NCBI GenBank assembly: GCA_033725935.1
Contig: MU867064.1
Coordinates: 930,001 to 994,000 of the forward strand
DNA from: Cladorrhinum sp. PSN259
Taxonomy: Eukaryota > Ascomycota > Sordariomycetes > Sordariales > Podosporaceae
Length of the DNA: 64,000 nt
Direction of reading: 5' to 3'
Made by a program: the position numbers and the translations under genes. Under the pieces are notes generated by a model. It did not search any database, was not told the origin of the DNA, and was given only the letters and a program-made list of their open reading frames with translations. Of the stretch, positions 42,916-53,680 are shown piece after piece; position 1 is the first letter of the stretch; each line of letters starts with the position of its first letter.

Positions 42916-43260
42916 TGTTGAGCTGAAAGGTTGGCGGATGAAGTGTGGGTAAGGGGATGGAAGTTTGTTGGCTGTTGTCATCTCTTGAGTTTCAAGCGGT
43001 CAGTGTCCTTTGTATATATACATTCATAGTGGTAAATTTATTGTGTTGATCATCAAACGCAGCCCTTGGTGGGCCGATAAAGTAAGGTAGGTAACATAGC
43101 AGCTGTTTCTGCACGTGGGAATTTCCCCGCCCTCTTACTCACATACGTCATTGGACAAGGCGATCTGCCCCGGCACCTCATCCAAAATAATAGCCTTGGT
43201 TCTGTCTCACTTATTCACAGAGAATAAAACAGCATAACCTATCAGAGCTCAATTTTTGAC
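42916..43260. other. Intergenic region, 345 bp
   Basis: 3' UTR of the membrane protein and promoter of the GST. TATA-like tatatatac at about 43013. No gene seen. Confidence 0.5.
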
Positions 43261-44100
43261 TTGCCCGGCATGGCATCCCCAGATCTTTCACTTTCTCACC
43301 CCTCCCCCTCGGGGGCAGCCCTCGAGCTTGCTGAAGCTCATTCCTCTCCGCACCCATTGAAGCTCTATGGCGGATGGTTCTGTCCCTTCGTCCAGAGAGC
43401 GTGGATCGTCTTGGTCGAGAAGAAAGTCCCTCACCAGTACATTGAGATAAACCCTTACCATAAATCCGCCGAGTTCCTGGCGCGCAATCCTCGGGGCTTG
43501 ATCCCCACGCTCGAGGTGCCCGGACACTCGAAAGCGCTGTACGAGAGCACCGTCGTGTGCGAGTTTCTGGACGAACAGTACGATGGGGGGCCCAAACTGT
43601 TGCCAGAGGGTACGTTTGAGCGGGCTAGGTGCCGGTTGTGGATCAATCACATCGTCACGAAGATTGTCCCTGCCTGGTATGCGGTCATGCAGGCGCAGGG
43701 GAGTGGGGAGGAGGAGAGGGCGAAGTTGAAAAATTCGGTGAGGGATTTTGCAAGGGAGATGCTGGATAATGAGAATGGGGAGAAGGGGCCGTGGTTTTTA
43801 GGGGAGACGTTTAGCCTTGTGGATGTGAGTTTGGCCCCGTGGGCTAAGAGGTTGTGGTTGATTGATCATTATAAGACGGGAGGGACTGGTATTCCGAAGA
43901 GGGGTGAGGTGGGAAGGGAGAGTGATGAGAAGGTCTGGGAGAGGTGGGATCAGTGGCTTGAAGCTGTTTTGAAGAGGGATAGTGTTGTCAGAACTTCGAG
44001 CGAGGATGAGAAGTATATTGGGGTGTATAAGAGGTATGCTGAGAATACGACGCAGAGCGAGGTGGCCAGGGCGACGAGAGAAGGGAAGAATTTACCATAG
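43261..44100 (+). CDS. Omega-class glutathione S-transferase
   Basis: Single exon, 279 residues. The thioredoxin-like N-domain starts at LKLYGGWFCPFVQRAWI with Cys41 in the FCPF motif. That is the catalytic Cys of omega-class GSTs, which use thiol transfer or dehydroascorbate reduction instead of the Tyr/Ser chemistry of other classes. The glutathione-binding cis-Pro loop is NPRGLIPTLE and the ES motif is ALYESTVVCEFLDE. The helical C-domain (about 110-260) contains GPWFLGETFSLVDVSLAPW. Met4 is an alternative start close by. No targeting signal; cytosolic. Confidence 0.9.
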   Translation: MPGMASPDLSLSHPSPSGAALELAEAHSSPHPLKLYGGWFCPFVQRAWIVLVEKKVPHQYIEINPYHKSAEFLARNPRGLIPTLEVPGHSKALYESTVVCEFLDEQYDGGPKLLPEGTFERARCRLWINHIVTKIVPAWYAVMQAQGSGEEERAKLKNSVRDFAREMLDNENGEKGPWFLGETFSLVDVSLAPWAKRLWLIDHYKTGGTGIPKRGEVGRESDEKVWERWDQWLEAVLKRDSVVRTSSEDEKYIGVYKRYAENTTQSEVARATREGKNLP

Positions 44101-44685
44101 CTTTTATGTTGTTGGTATATCAACTTGAGTTGCTTAACAGTTTTGACTCCTTGTCTAAAGGAGGGAAGAGGGTGTACTGGTGCACGTTCAACCCTAACCC
44201 TTCACCGAGCCTCCATGAGGTACGGTAGCCCTGACGGTTCGTTTCAACCGTGCCCCACACCAGGCGGAGCAATCTTTCAGCTTTGTCAGACCGAAGTGGA
44301 TGATGTAAGAAGACAACCACCCACTTCAGAAGCTACTATCAGGCAGCAGAAAGCGAAATTTCTTTTGATTTTCTCAAACCACCTATAGTTGCCCACACTC
44401 TATTTTGCTATTGCGTTTCAATTTTGATCAACTCAGAAACCCCCCAACACCGCCTCATCTTCCCTTGCTGACGGGCGTTGCCCCGCACTATATCGCCAAG
44501 ATAGGACGTCGGCACGCTTCAGGACAAGGCCCCAGAGCCAAGGGGAGGCAGTTTGACGACGACTCGACGCAGCCGGTGCTTTTGAAGACTTTGGTGACGA
44601 CTTCCGCGTTCAAGGAAGAGGCGCAGGAAAGCCAGCCAAAGCGAAAAAGAAGCCCAAGGGGAAAAAGAACAACAGGCGCGCCAGG
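44101..44685. other. Intergenic region, 585 bp
   Basis: 3' UTR of the GST and promoter/leader of the sirtuin. A 121-codon frame at 44405-44770 overlaps the sirtuin start out of frame and is not supported. Confidence 0.5.
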
Positions 44686-45870
44686 ATGGGTCAGGAGCAC
44701 TCCGTCGTCGACGAGGACACGCCGCCTCAAACGTTATCGGAGCGCAGTGTTTCCGCCGTCGCCGATCTGATTACCTCCGGCAAGGCCCGACGCATTGTGG
44801 TCATGACTGGTGCCGGCATATCAACCGCAGCAGGCATCCCCGACTTTCGCTCCCCGGAAACCGGCCTTTACGCCAATCTCGCCTCGCTTAACCTCCCACA
44901 ACCCGAGGCAGTATTTGACCTGACATTTTTCAGAGAGAATCCGAGGCCGTTCTACGTTCTAGCTAAGGAGCTTTATCCGGGCAACTACCACCCCACCGTC
45001 TCGCATGCCTTCATCTCCTTGCTTGCTTCCAAGAACCTGCTTCACCATCTCTTCACTCAGAATATCGACTGTCTCGAGCGTGCCGCTGGGATCCCGGAAG
45101 ACTTGATTATTGAGGCCCACGGCAGCTTCGCAACGCAGCGTTGTATCCAGTGCAAGACACCGTATGATGACGATAAGATGCGTGATCACGTTCGACGTGG
45201 GGACGTCCCTCGCTGCGATGCAAAGCGGGACGACATCGACGGCGTGTGTGGCGGACTGGTAAAGCCCGATATTGTCTTCTTCGGTGAGCAGCTGCCGAAA
45301 GCATTCTTCGACAAGATGGCCAAGGCCGAAGAGGCCGACCTAGTCCTTGTCCTGGGTACAAGTCTCCAGGTCCACCCTTTTGCCAGTCTGCCGAATCTGG
45401 CCCCAGAACATGTGCCTCGGGTGCTGTTCAACATGGAGAGGGTAGGTAGCATGGGCAGCCAAGCCGATGACGTGCTTGTTCTGGGAGAGTGTGATGCAGG
45501 TGTCCGGAAGCTTGCGGATGCTCTCGGGTGGAGAGAGGAGCTTGAGAAGAAATGGAGGGATTTGGTAGGAGATGAAGAAGCCGAGAGGCAGCTGCAGGGT
45601 GGGAAGAAGAGGGTTGAGGCTCTTCATGATGAGGTTGTTAAGTTGGCTGAGGAAGTTGATGATGTCTTGCGTTCGAACGAAGACAAGAAGGAGAAAACAG
45701 ATGCTAAGACCGATGAGCAGCTGAGTGATGCGTTGAAGGGTTTGGAGTTAGGTCCGGGAGATAAGGCTGACACCCAAGGGATCTCAAAGACAATTACAGT
45801 GGAGGTGGTGGAGGAGGAGGAGAATGGGGATGATGGGGAGTGTTCATTGGCAAATAAGCAATCAATTTAG
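44686..45870 (+). CDS. hst2: NAD-dependent protein deacetylase, Hst2/SIRT2-type sirtuin
   Basis: Single exon, 394 residues. It carries the full sirtuin motif set. The NAD-binding loop is TGAGISTAAGIPDFRSPETGLY (from 41). FTQNIDCLE at 123-131 has Cys where many have Thr. The catalytic base is His145 in EAHGSF. The zinc site is C153-x2-C156 and C177-x10-C188. KPDIVFFGE and LGTSLQVHPF complete the Rossmann core. Sirtuins deacetylate Lys residues using NAD; the Hst2 branch is mainly cytosolic and shuttles to the nucleus. The C-terminal 100 residues form a charged coiled-coil-like tail ending in an acidic run. The start MGQEHS fits the N-myristoylation pattern MGxxxS. That both supports this Met and suggests membrane association. 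Confidence 0.92.
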   Translation: MGQEHSVVDEDTPPQTLSERSVSAVADLITSGKARRIVVMTGAGISTAAGIPDFRSPETGLYANLASLNLPQPEAVFDLTFFRENPRPFYVLAKELYPGNYHPTVSHAFISLLASKNLLHHLFTQNIDCLERAAGIPEDLIIEAHGSFATQRCIQCKTPYDDDKMRDHVRRGDVPRCDAKRDDIDGVCGGLVKPDIVFFGEQLPKAFFDKMAKAEEADLVLVLGTSLQVHPFASLPNLAPEHVPRVLFNMERVGSMGSQADDVLVLGECDAGVRKLADALGWREELEKKWRDLVGDEEAERQLQGGKKRVEALHDEVVKLAEEVDDVLRSNEDKKEKTDAKTDEQLSDALKGLELGPGDKADTQGISKTITVEVVEEEENGDDGECSLANKQSI

Positions 45871-46488
45871 AGGATTGAATCAGGATATAAGGTGTCATTA
45901 TTAAAAAATTCCTTAGCTGCTCTCTGTGCGGCTTTAGACTATCCTCATGACGGAGAGCTTGACCAACCGGGAGTCCAGGGTATGTAGGGGCGCCCCTACA
46001 CATTTCGCTAGTCAGTCAACAGGGCTGAACGAGATTGTTTCCAGTATAGGAAGGATGCTTTGTGAAATGATTCTTTGTTGCCAACTTCAACACACAAATT
46101 CACAGGAAACGCTTCCCCGCCAATGAACTATCTTGATATTTGCTGAACAATGCGATTACCCCTTTGTTATTTTCAAACAGACAAAGAATACCTTGAGTTT
46201 GGTGAGTCAATGCCATTGTCTTTGGCGCCACAGCTTCCATTTTTCTCACAACAACCCTCCTGCTGTGGAATAGTTTATGCTCCGAGCTCTAGTATTTAAG
46301 CGCAAGAGGGAACCTCGTTCTCAGTTTTTCCCGTTTTCTCTCTCTGTATACCGTGTTGTTGATCAGGGTCAAGAAGCCTCGAGTTCAAGGACGAGCGCGA
46401 TAGCCACTTAGATAGTTGCCTATCGATCTATTCTCTTCCCAATCTCGCGATTTCTTCGTCCCCTAACTAACACCACCAATCCACCATA
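45871..46488. other. Intergenic region, 618 bp
   Basis: 3' UTR of the sirtuin, then the promoter of the zinc-ribbon protein with a TATA-like tatttaag at about 46293 and a C/T-rich leader. No gene seen. Confidence 0.5.
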
Positions 46489-47208
46489 ATGATGTCTTAT
46501 GAGTCGTTTCCCCTCTCGCCCCCAGCCTCGTTGCTGGTTGAGGCTGACCCCTTTGAGCATTATTACAATGGACCCATCTTGCATGATGTCTCGTCGGCTG
46601 AGCAACGCCTCCTGATCGACATTGACGGCACCAGCTCGACTGATGAGGTCCCAAGCGCTGATGATCTCTCCTTTGGGACTGATTCAGAGTACTCCTCCGC
46701 CATTGCCGATGAACACGATAATGATGAGGAGTACTACAGCGAGGACGGATTCATTGAGGAGTTTGAGTTTGTTCGCAAGCGCGTCTCGCCCGTCGCCCGT
46801 AAGTCACTGATCACCGCGGGTTTACAGAAGATGCAGCAGGCTAATAATAATCAGCAGAATGACCACCAGGCTCCCAATCAAGGTGCCGCCACCACCAGGC
46901 CCAGAAGGGTTGTGGTTGTGGTTACGCCGCCCGACCACCTGGACAGGGAGAGGGGCATCGAAATCGAACAGAGAGCGGAGAGGGTCAAGAAGGAGACTCA
47001 GCGTGAGAACTGCAAGTCCGGACTTTCTGCCGTTCTCTTTCTTGACGAGACTCAACCCGCAGGGTACGCCCAGTGGGTTTGCTGTAACTGTTCCAGCCTA
47101 AACAGCGGACACGAGTGGCACTGCACTTCATGCAAGTCTCACAAAAAGTGCCAGGAGTGTGATCTGGCCTTGGGGTGGGTTGATGGAGACCTTGAGCTGG
47201 GGATGTGA
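46489..47208 (+). CDS. Small acidic protein with a RanBP2-like zinc ribbon at the C-terminus
   Basis: Single exon, 239 residues; two adjacent Met codons, either usable. Residues 45-90 are strongly acidic (DIDGTSSTDEV, DEHDNDEEYYSEDG). A basic stretch (TTRPRRVVVVV) and a charged helix (LDRERGIEIEQRAERVKKE) follow. The C-terminal 50 residues contain WVCCNCSSLNSGHEWHC, then TSCKSHKKCQECD. The W-x-C-x2-C, Asn and C-x2-C spacing matches a RanBP2-type zinc finger, which binds single-stranded RNA or ubiquitin in known proteins. Extra Cys follow. I do not recognise the protein as a whole. Confidence 0.75.
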   Translation: MMSYESFPLSPPASLLVEADPFEHYYNGPILHDVSSAEQRLLIDIDGTSSTDEVPSADDLSFGTDSEYSSAIADEHDNDEEYYSEDGFIEEFEFVRKRVSPVARKSLITAGLQKMQQANNNQQNDHQAPNQGAATTRPRRVVVVVTPPDHLDRERGIEIEQRAERVKKETQRENCKSGLSAVLFLDETQPAGYAQWVCCNCSSLNSGHEWHCTSCKSHKKCQECDLALGWVDGDLELGM

Positions 47209-47542
47209 GTTGAAGAGTTAGACAGATTCTCAATATAAAAAAAATATTCTTTCCAAATTGAATATGGTACTTTCCCAAAGATGGACCTATCATGCATGTC
47301 CCGTCATGTGCAAATGTGAAATGATCTGCGAAGTCACTGCAGTTATGCCCGTCGTAACCAGGGAGAAAGAACGTTGGATTCCCGGGGACCAAAAAAGTAA
47401 GTTACGGTACGGCTACTTGAAATATTATGACTGTATATGACTGACTACTATATACAGCCACTAGATATGAAAGGTACCGCCCACAGCACTTCTCAGAGCG
47501 CAAGAGCGATCAACTTAACCCCAAACAACACTCATGACCATC
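47209..47542. other. Intergenic region, 334 bp
   Basis: 3' UTR of the zinc-ribbon gene and upstream region of the 5S rRNA gene. No other gene seen. Confidence 0.5.
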
Positions 47543-47661
47543 ACATACGACCATACCCTCATGAAAACTCGGCATCCCGTCCGCTCTGCCCTAGATAAAC
47601 ATGAGAGGGCCAGATCAGTACTCAGGTGGGTGACCACTGGGGAATCCCCGGTGTTGTATGT
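47543..47661 (+). rRNA. 5S ribosomal RNA gene (dispersed copy)
   Basis: 119 nt starting ACATACGACCATACCC and ending GGTGTTGTATGT. The two ends form helix I, and the middle has GAAAACTCGGCATCCCGTCC and GGGCCAGATCAGTAC as in filamentous-fungal 5S rRNA. The internal control region is GTGGGTGACCACTGGGGAATCC. A T9 run at once after 47661 is the Pol III terminator. It stands alone between protein genes, as in Neurospora-type genomes where 5S genes are dispersed. Some bases differ from the usual fungal sequence, so it may be a minor variant or pseudogene. Confidence 0.85.
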
Positions 47662-49232
47662 TTTTTTTTGTTTTTTTTATGAATTTTTTTTAAAAAATTG
47701 ACTCCATCGCCAAGTCTTGGCACACCCCCCCCCCCCTTTTATTTTTTGGCTTCTCGATTTCGACAACCAAGGATGAATAAAATCGATTTCTCGTTTCCTG
47801 CGCCTGGCTATTTGTAATTTACTGCCTGTACATCATGAACATGTTCGTTGTCCATTTGATGCAGAGCAGATGATTATTGTAGAAAAAAAGAAAACAAGCA
47901 AAAAGCTCAACTGCCGCCCCGGGAGGCGGCGACAGGCTACGAAAACCCAGTGGGGTTTTACTTACGCCTCAGGGGGCCGAAAAGATACCCGCACCGCACG
48001 AGGATGCAGGTGAATTCGCGGAGCTCGAAAGCTCAGACACCAACACGAGAGTGAAAGAGATCCGTGGGAGCAAAGGTCGACTGGGAATTGAACCAAAGAC
48101 CTCGTGGCGAGTGATGGCACCCCAATGCCGTTTGGCTGGCCACACACTGTTGTGTAATGGTCATGGAGGTGTTCGGTGGAAGCAGCTCTGCCATGCCGGC
48201 TTATGAAGCCAACTGGGACTTGCCAATGGGAGGTGAAACGTTGGCTCCGTTCGAGATGCGCCTGCCCAAACTTCCAGGTTCCAACCCAGGTTGGATTCGA
48301 CTGGCATGACGACTCCCGTCATAGTGCACCTTATAACACGGGCAAGTTCGGCATCCGAGAATATGTATGTGGCCATGGAAAAAGATGTCTTCGTCAAATT
48401 CATTTCTACACTGCACTTGTATACTTGTACATCCATCGACATCGTCACCTTCATAATAACCCATCGAGCAACAAACAACGGGAGAAACTTAAGCGGGAAC
48501 GCCAGGCCTTAACCCCAAAGCAGCTTGACCATAAAAACGCTTTCCATCCTCAGTGCCCCAGGTAAGAAGAGAGCCATGCGGAATGAAAACAAGATCCTAT
48601 TTGTTTTCACAGCAAAAAAAGAAAGAAAACAAGAAAACCTGCTATAGAGTCCTATTAGTAACAAGTACAGTACCCCATTTCCAAGCTTAGCTTCCAGTAC
48701 AAAGCTGATACCGGAAGCCCCGAGGCTCACATAAAACATTGCGCAAACACCGTCTCCATTTCGACTCTTCCTTATTCCCCGTACTTACTGGCCCAGCCTC
48801 TCTGCTTAGACGGTAAAGAGCAAATCCATCCCCAAAGAAACAACGGATACACAAACAAAGCATTGACGGTGGTGAATATGTGTACACCCGAGACGAAGAG
48901 AAGGAAAAAATACAAGTTGATGCATTGAGTTTGTGGCGTCTGGGTTATAAGAAAAGGCCACAAGAAGAAACGAGAGACTAGCGCTTTAAAGAGTTACAAG
49001 AAAAATAATATCTCCCCCAAAAACGCTTAATGTTTATACGCATCTGCTGAACAACCGACAAAGGAAAACGAAAAAGGGTTTGTTGCGAGCCGTCCAAGTC
49101 ATCTTCCCGAGAAAAAGAATATTAGGTAGGTGGTAGTGGTGGTTTTGTTTTTGTTTGTTCTCATTTCAGTCGTTAATACAAGCCTCCACATTCGCTATGT
49201 GGTGGTGGGTATGAGGGCTTCCCCTACCCTTT
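47662..49232. other. Gene-free stretch, 1.6 kb
   Basis: Follows the 5S gene; contains a poly-C run near 47727-47739 and the tRNA-like relic at 48075-48145. Beyond that lies the long 3' side of the FHA-protein gene. No coding frame is supported. Confidence 0.5.
48075..48145 (-). pseudogene. tRNA-like relic
   Basis: On the minus strand TGGCCAGCCAAACGG resembles a degraded A box and, about 45 nt later, TTTGGTTCAATTCCCAG matches a B box/T arm. The acceptor stem does not pair and the anticodon arm is imperfect with no U33, so no functional tRNA can be folded. Confidence 0.35.
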
Positions 49233-51583
49233 CTAAAGATCCAGTCTAGACTTTGGCTGCCAGCCATTGAGGTAAGCCATCAAGCCCATCCCAATGAGAA
49301 CAACCCCAATCATGGATGCATAAGGTAGCGTATTTGAAAGCTTGGGATCTTGCCCTTGGAGAGCTAGTGCTCCCGCTGCTGGCTTCGCGGTACTGGCTCG
49401 TGAAAGCGTTGGTATAGACTCGACTTCGTCTGCTGCCCCATCGTTCTGAGCGCAGGGATCGATCGCCTTGCCATTAACTGCTGGTGCTGATTTCTCAGAT
49501 GTAGTTGTTCCGGGCGACGGACGCCTCCGGCCCTTGGAACGGGAACGGGATTGCCTCTCAGCTGCCCGTTTCCTCTCCTCCTCGTCGCGCTGCCGAATTT
49601 GCGCAACCATCTCGGCAAGGGTCTTGCGGTCCGAATCCCTCTCAGCCTCGGCCTTCTCCGCCCTCAGTCGGAAAGCTTCCAGCTGTTGCCTCAAATTGTT
49701 CATCTCCTGCGTCACCGAGTCTATACGAGACTGGAACTCTGCCGCAAGAGACTCGGCCTTGTCCGGCTGAGGTGAAAGCGGTGCATCCTCAAAAACGTCC
49801 TGCTCCGGTTCGGAAGCCGCCTGTTCAGCTGGAGGGTCGAATGCGTTTTCGAGCTCCGAATGACCATTGACCAGAGGAGCCACAGCGGAGCCATTAGCCT
49901 TGGTGCTGTGGCTTTCCTCCATCTTTTGCATCATTTCTTCGGCCTGCAAGCGAGCCTCCCGCTCCTTGTTCAACTTCTCCTCAAGATCCCGCACCCTCTC
50001 GCTGTTGTCATCAAGTGCTTTCTTAGCGCTGTTGAGCTGTTCTGTAAGCTGCAGAATCTGCTGGAGACTATTGTTGTCTGGGCGAATAGGCGAGGTGCTC
50101 GTGGCTTTGGGCCGCTCTGTTGTTGAACGCTTGAGCGACGCAATGTCTGATGAAGCTGGGCGAGCTGCGTCTGGTTTTTCAGGAAGTGGCTGTGACGGGG
50201 GAGGGGCCGGCGGCTCAGAGAATCGAGTCTTGCCACCGTCTGATCGGAAGGAGACGTTACCGTTGGTAAGGTGGGTTTTTTGTGGTTCGGGTAGTTCGGG
50301 TTTGTCCATGTTCTTTATGTCGTCCTTTGACAATAACGAGTTCAAGAACTGACCTGTTCTTGCGAGATCTTGGTTCTGTAATCGCGCATTCCGCATCTCG
50401 GCCTGGTATGCAGTTAGTATGGGTCAATATGAGGTTCAGTTAGGAGATGAACGCATACATGAAGTTTCTTGACGATGTGCTCCGTCGTTATGGGGTTCAG
50501 CCAGTACTGACGCTGTTGTGCTGTTGTGTTTGGTGGCCCTCCGGTATTGACTTGTGGTGCGCGGCCGCCGCCAAGTGAGGCCTGGCTCCCGGTTCGTCCT
50601 CGAAACCCGGCACCGCCCAAGGGCATCAAGGAACCATTGGAGGGGTCGAGGTCGCCAAAGTTCATATCCAGAACGTTATTGGCCGGGTTTATAAAACCTG
50701 CATGCTCAACCTTGGCGGCGACTTTGTGGTGCACAACAGTTTTCTGATCCTCACTAACAATGTCGATACCGAGTTCTAGGTGGTCCTGAGTTTGAAGTTC
50801 GTGTGGCTCAGACTCCCGGTTCTCCGGAGACAGCCGCGAGCCATTGACAAACGTGCCGTTTGACGATTTAATATCTCGAATCCAGATCTTACCATTGGCA
50901 TCAGCCCATATTTCGGCGTGCTGCCTCGACAAGACTTTGCTATCGAAAAATCCGTTCTGTGGGGTGGGAACGGTCTTGTTGTTCGTCTGGCGTCCTATTC
51001 GCAGGGTGTCGGGGTAAAAAGGAACTTCTATTGTCTTTCGCTCAAAGCTCCCGTTGAGGGAAAGCAAATACAACGCTGGCCGTCGGCCAGAGGCGCTCCC
51101 TTCGTTGGGACGTTGAGAGAGGCCATTTTGGGCCATTAGTTGATTCTGAGAGTTTATGAGAGATTGTTGTTGATGAATTGACGAGGTACCATTAACGCCG
51201 TTCGTGATGGGCCCACGAGACAGATTTAGTCTAGAGAACTCAGCTGATTGTTCAGGTTTACCGTTGGCCCATGGACCTCCTTTTTGTTGGGGTTTCTTGC
51301 GAATGCCAGCGTTCGACCAGGCGGCCGAGTCTCCAGCAGAAGCAAGAGGTGTCCCGTTTATTGATTGGCTGCTAGCATTGGAAGTCAGGGTCGAGGACGA
51401 GCCGTTGGATGATGTTGATGATACCGACGACGACGAGTTTGTTCGCTGGAGGGTCTTGCGAGACATGAACATGTTCATTTCTCTGGCGTCGTTCGATTTG
51501 ATCGAGTTCAGCGTCTGGCCCCCATTAATCCATCCCTGCCGGTTGAGATCCGCGAAGCTAGGGGGACTCGCAACTGCCGTCAT
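49233..51583 (-). CDS. Tail-anchored FHA-domain protein, SLMAP/PRO45/HAM-4 type (STRIPAK component)
   Basis: Two exons. Exon 1 runs 51583-50459 (51694 if an upstream Met is used) and exon 2 runs 50402-49233. The 56-bp intron has GTATGC, TACTAAC and CCAG. The product is 764 residues from Met 51583. Order: Ser/Asn-rich start; FHA domain (about 170-270) with LRIGRQ, LSRQHAEI and SSNGTFVNGSRLS, the phosphothreonine-binding loop residues; a linker; a long coiled coil (about 510-660) with heptads; a basic stretch; and one C-terminal membrane span (YASMIGVVLIGMGLMAYL) that anchors it. FHA plus coiled coil plus tail anchor is the layout of SLMAP, Sordaria PRO45 and Neurospora HAM-4. These tie the STRIPAK phosphatase-kinase complex to ER and nuclear envelope and control cell fusion and fruiting. 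I prefer the lower start because the 37 extra residues are Arg/Pro-rich low complexity. Confidence 0.87.
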
Positions 51584-53058
51584 GAGGAAAGTGTGGCTGA
51601 CGGTAGCGGGCGGCGAGGGAGATGGCGATGGCGGCCGGCGAGGATTGTGGCGGTCGTCGGAGCGGGGACGGGGACGGCAGGTGGAGTGCCGCAAGCGGGC
51701 GCGGGCGAGCTCTCCCCGTCGTCTCTGGCATACGCTGTCGCGGTGTTCCTGCCACCAAAAGTCGTCGGCGAAGACCAGATAATTGATCTCTCGCAGTGGG
51801 GCCCACTTTCAAGCAATGCGAGGCCGGTGTCGCGACGGGCTGTGGTGGAGTTGGCGAAGATTAGCACTGACGTCGAGCGCAAATATGGTCGGTAATTGCG
51901 GAGAGCAGCGCGCCGAAAGCCGACGCGCACGCGGACCGATGCTGCAAAAATTGCGATATTTTGGTGCCAAAATGGACTACGTATGTAGACACAAACCGTG
52001 ACAGTGAAATCTGTTCCTGGTGAGTTTCGCGGTGGCAAGCACGGCTCGTGGGAATGCGACCAAAGCACAGAGTTGAGGTTGACAAGATTTTGAGGCAAGG
52101 TCTCTCCTGGGTCTGGGCAGGTGGCCGTCGAGGCGCTTAGCGAAGGACTGGGGCCGAAGGGCTTCTGTTGGCTCTGGGCACTGTGTCCTGTGTAGGTGCA
52201 CGCTTTCCCTGTCCTGGATTCTGGCGATTTTGTTTTTTTCATTACACATTCCACGTTGCCTCTGATTCGCAGACACTCCAAAGTCCTATCGCTACCATCT
52301 GACAAATAAAACCTGCCATCCCAACAAAATTATCTAACTGCAGACAAATATTCTACATCTTCATCCGCAGTAGCGCTGTCTGTTTGGTCGATTGATGCCC
52401 CTGATGCTTGTCACGTGAGCCCCAGCTCCTTTTGAAATGCGTTGAATTTAAATCCAGCGCGTCTTCAACAAAGCCACTTGTCGTGGACCATAGTCCAATG
52501 GGAACTCAGGACAGGTGGTCGGCGCCGGTGGTCCAAGCACCCTTTTCCACGCAGCTGGTCTCTGCCCCTCCCAAGTTTCTTTACTTTTTTTCTGGTCGCC
52601 CTTTGAGAGTCAGTGATGAAGATTCGACATTTTTAGAAAAACCCTGGATGCACAATGCAAGCCAGCCCTTGACAAAGTGTACTCTACTACATACTTCGAA
52701 TACTATGTATATCCATACATCCACCATGATACATTGATGGGAAAAGCATTCGATGTGGTTGCACTCAGGGATAAAATGACACTCGATAGCGTCACAGTCC
52801 CTCCCACAGTCACACTGACTCCAGATTTCCGGTTAGTGACCTCGACTCCGGGGGTGACCGCTTTCCTTCGGCAAGGCTGATGAGGCCCATAAATGGTCCG
52901 TGCGTCCTTGTTTTGCCGCGAAACTCAAATCATCATACCCACCTGCAGCATAGGTAACCGCCATAACCGCAGTAGCCACCGACGAAGCTCTTTGTATTGC
53001 AACAGCTTTTAGTGTTCCTGCCCGTTGCCTTGACTCTATACGCTCATCTATCGTGACG
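51584..53058. other. Divergent intergenic region, about 1.5 kb
   Basis: Separates the FHA-protein gene (minus) and MGR2 (plus), so it holds both promoters. The first 110 bases may encode an N-terminal extension of the FHA protein. No other gene seen. Confidence 0.5.
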
Positions 53059-53680
53059 ATGCCTCCTCCTCCACGGCAACCCGGCGGCGTCGGCCCGTCT
53101 AACTTTGACAAGTGTATGCATTCCGAAAGAGGGGAAAAAGGAAAGCGGTTCAAAATGACGGACAGCTGACTTTATCACAGTCAAGATGGGCATGATGATG
53201 GGCGGCAGTACGTACCTATCTTGCGCAGCGTAATTTACCAACAAGAAGCCTTCCACGCGACTAACACCAATATCTTGCTCTTCAGCTGTTGGCTGCATCA
53301 TCGGCTTCATCTTTGGTACGGCAACCGTCCGTAACCATATGCTCGATAGAAATTGTCTGACAACAAACAGGCACTGTCAACATTTTTAGATACGGCGCTG
53401 GTCCCAATGGCATTATGCGGACACTCGGCCAGTACATGCTTGGATCTGGAGCAACATTCGGGTACGGTTTTCCTAACTTCAATCCAGAAATTTGCCTATC
53501 GTCCTGCTGACCAGTCTGTTTGGCAGATTCTTTATGTCCATTGGTAGCGTAATTCGTTCGGACTCGTCACCTATCATTCAAGAGGCATACCTTCGCGCCC
53601 AGAGGCGTCCGATCATCATGTCCTCCGGCGCCTTCCGCCCTTACACCCAGCAGCCGATCCAACGCTCCTTTAACAACTAA
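53059..53680 (+). CDS. mgr2: Mgr2/ROMO1-like subunit of the mitochondrial TIM23 translocase
   Basis: Five exons joined by hand: 53059-53113, 53181-53207 (27 nt), 53286-53315 (30 nt), 53371-53461 and 53527-53680. All are GT-AG and total 118 residues. The product starts MPPPPRQPGG, then NFDKFKMGMMMGGTV, GCIIGFIFGTV, FRYGAGPNGIMRTLGQYMLG, GATFGFFMSIGSVIRSDSSP, and ends QEAYLRAQRRPIIMSSGAF. Two Gly-rich membrane hairpin helices (about 25-45 and 65-83) match Mgr2/ROMO1. Mgr2 couples TIM21 to TIM23 and gates lateral release of inner-membrane proteins. The protein is visible only after splicing, because each exon is too short to show as an open frame. The C-terminal extension after residue 85 is usual in filamentous fungi. 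Confidence 0.9.
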
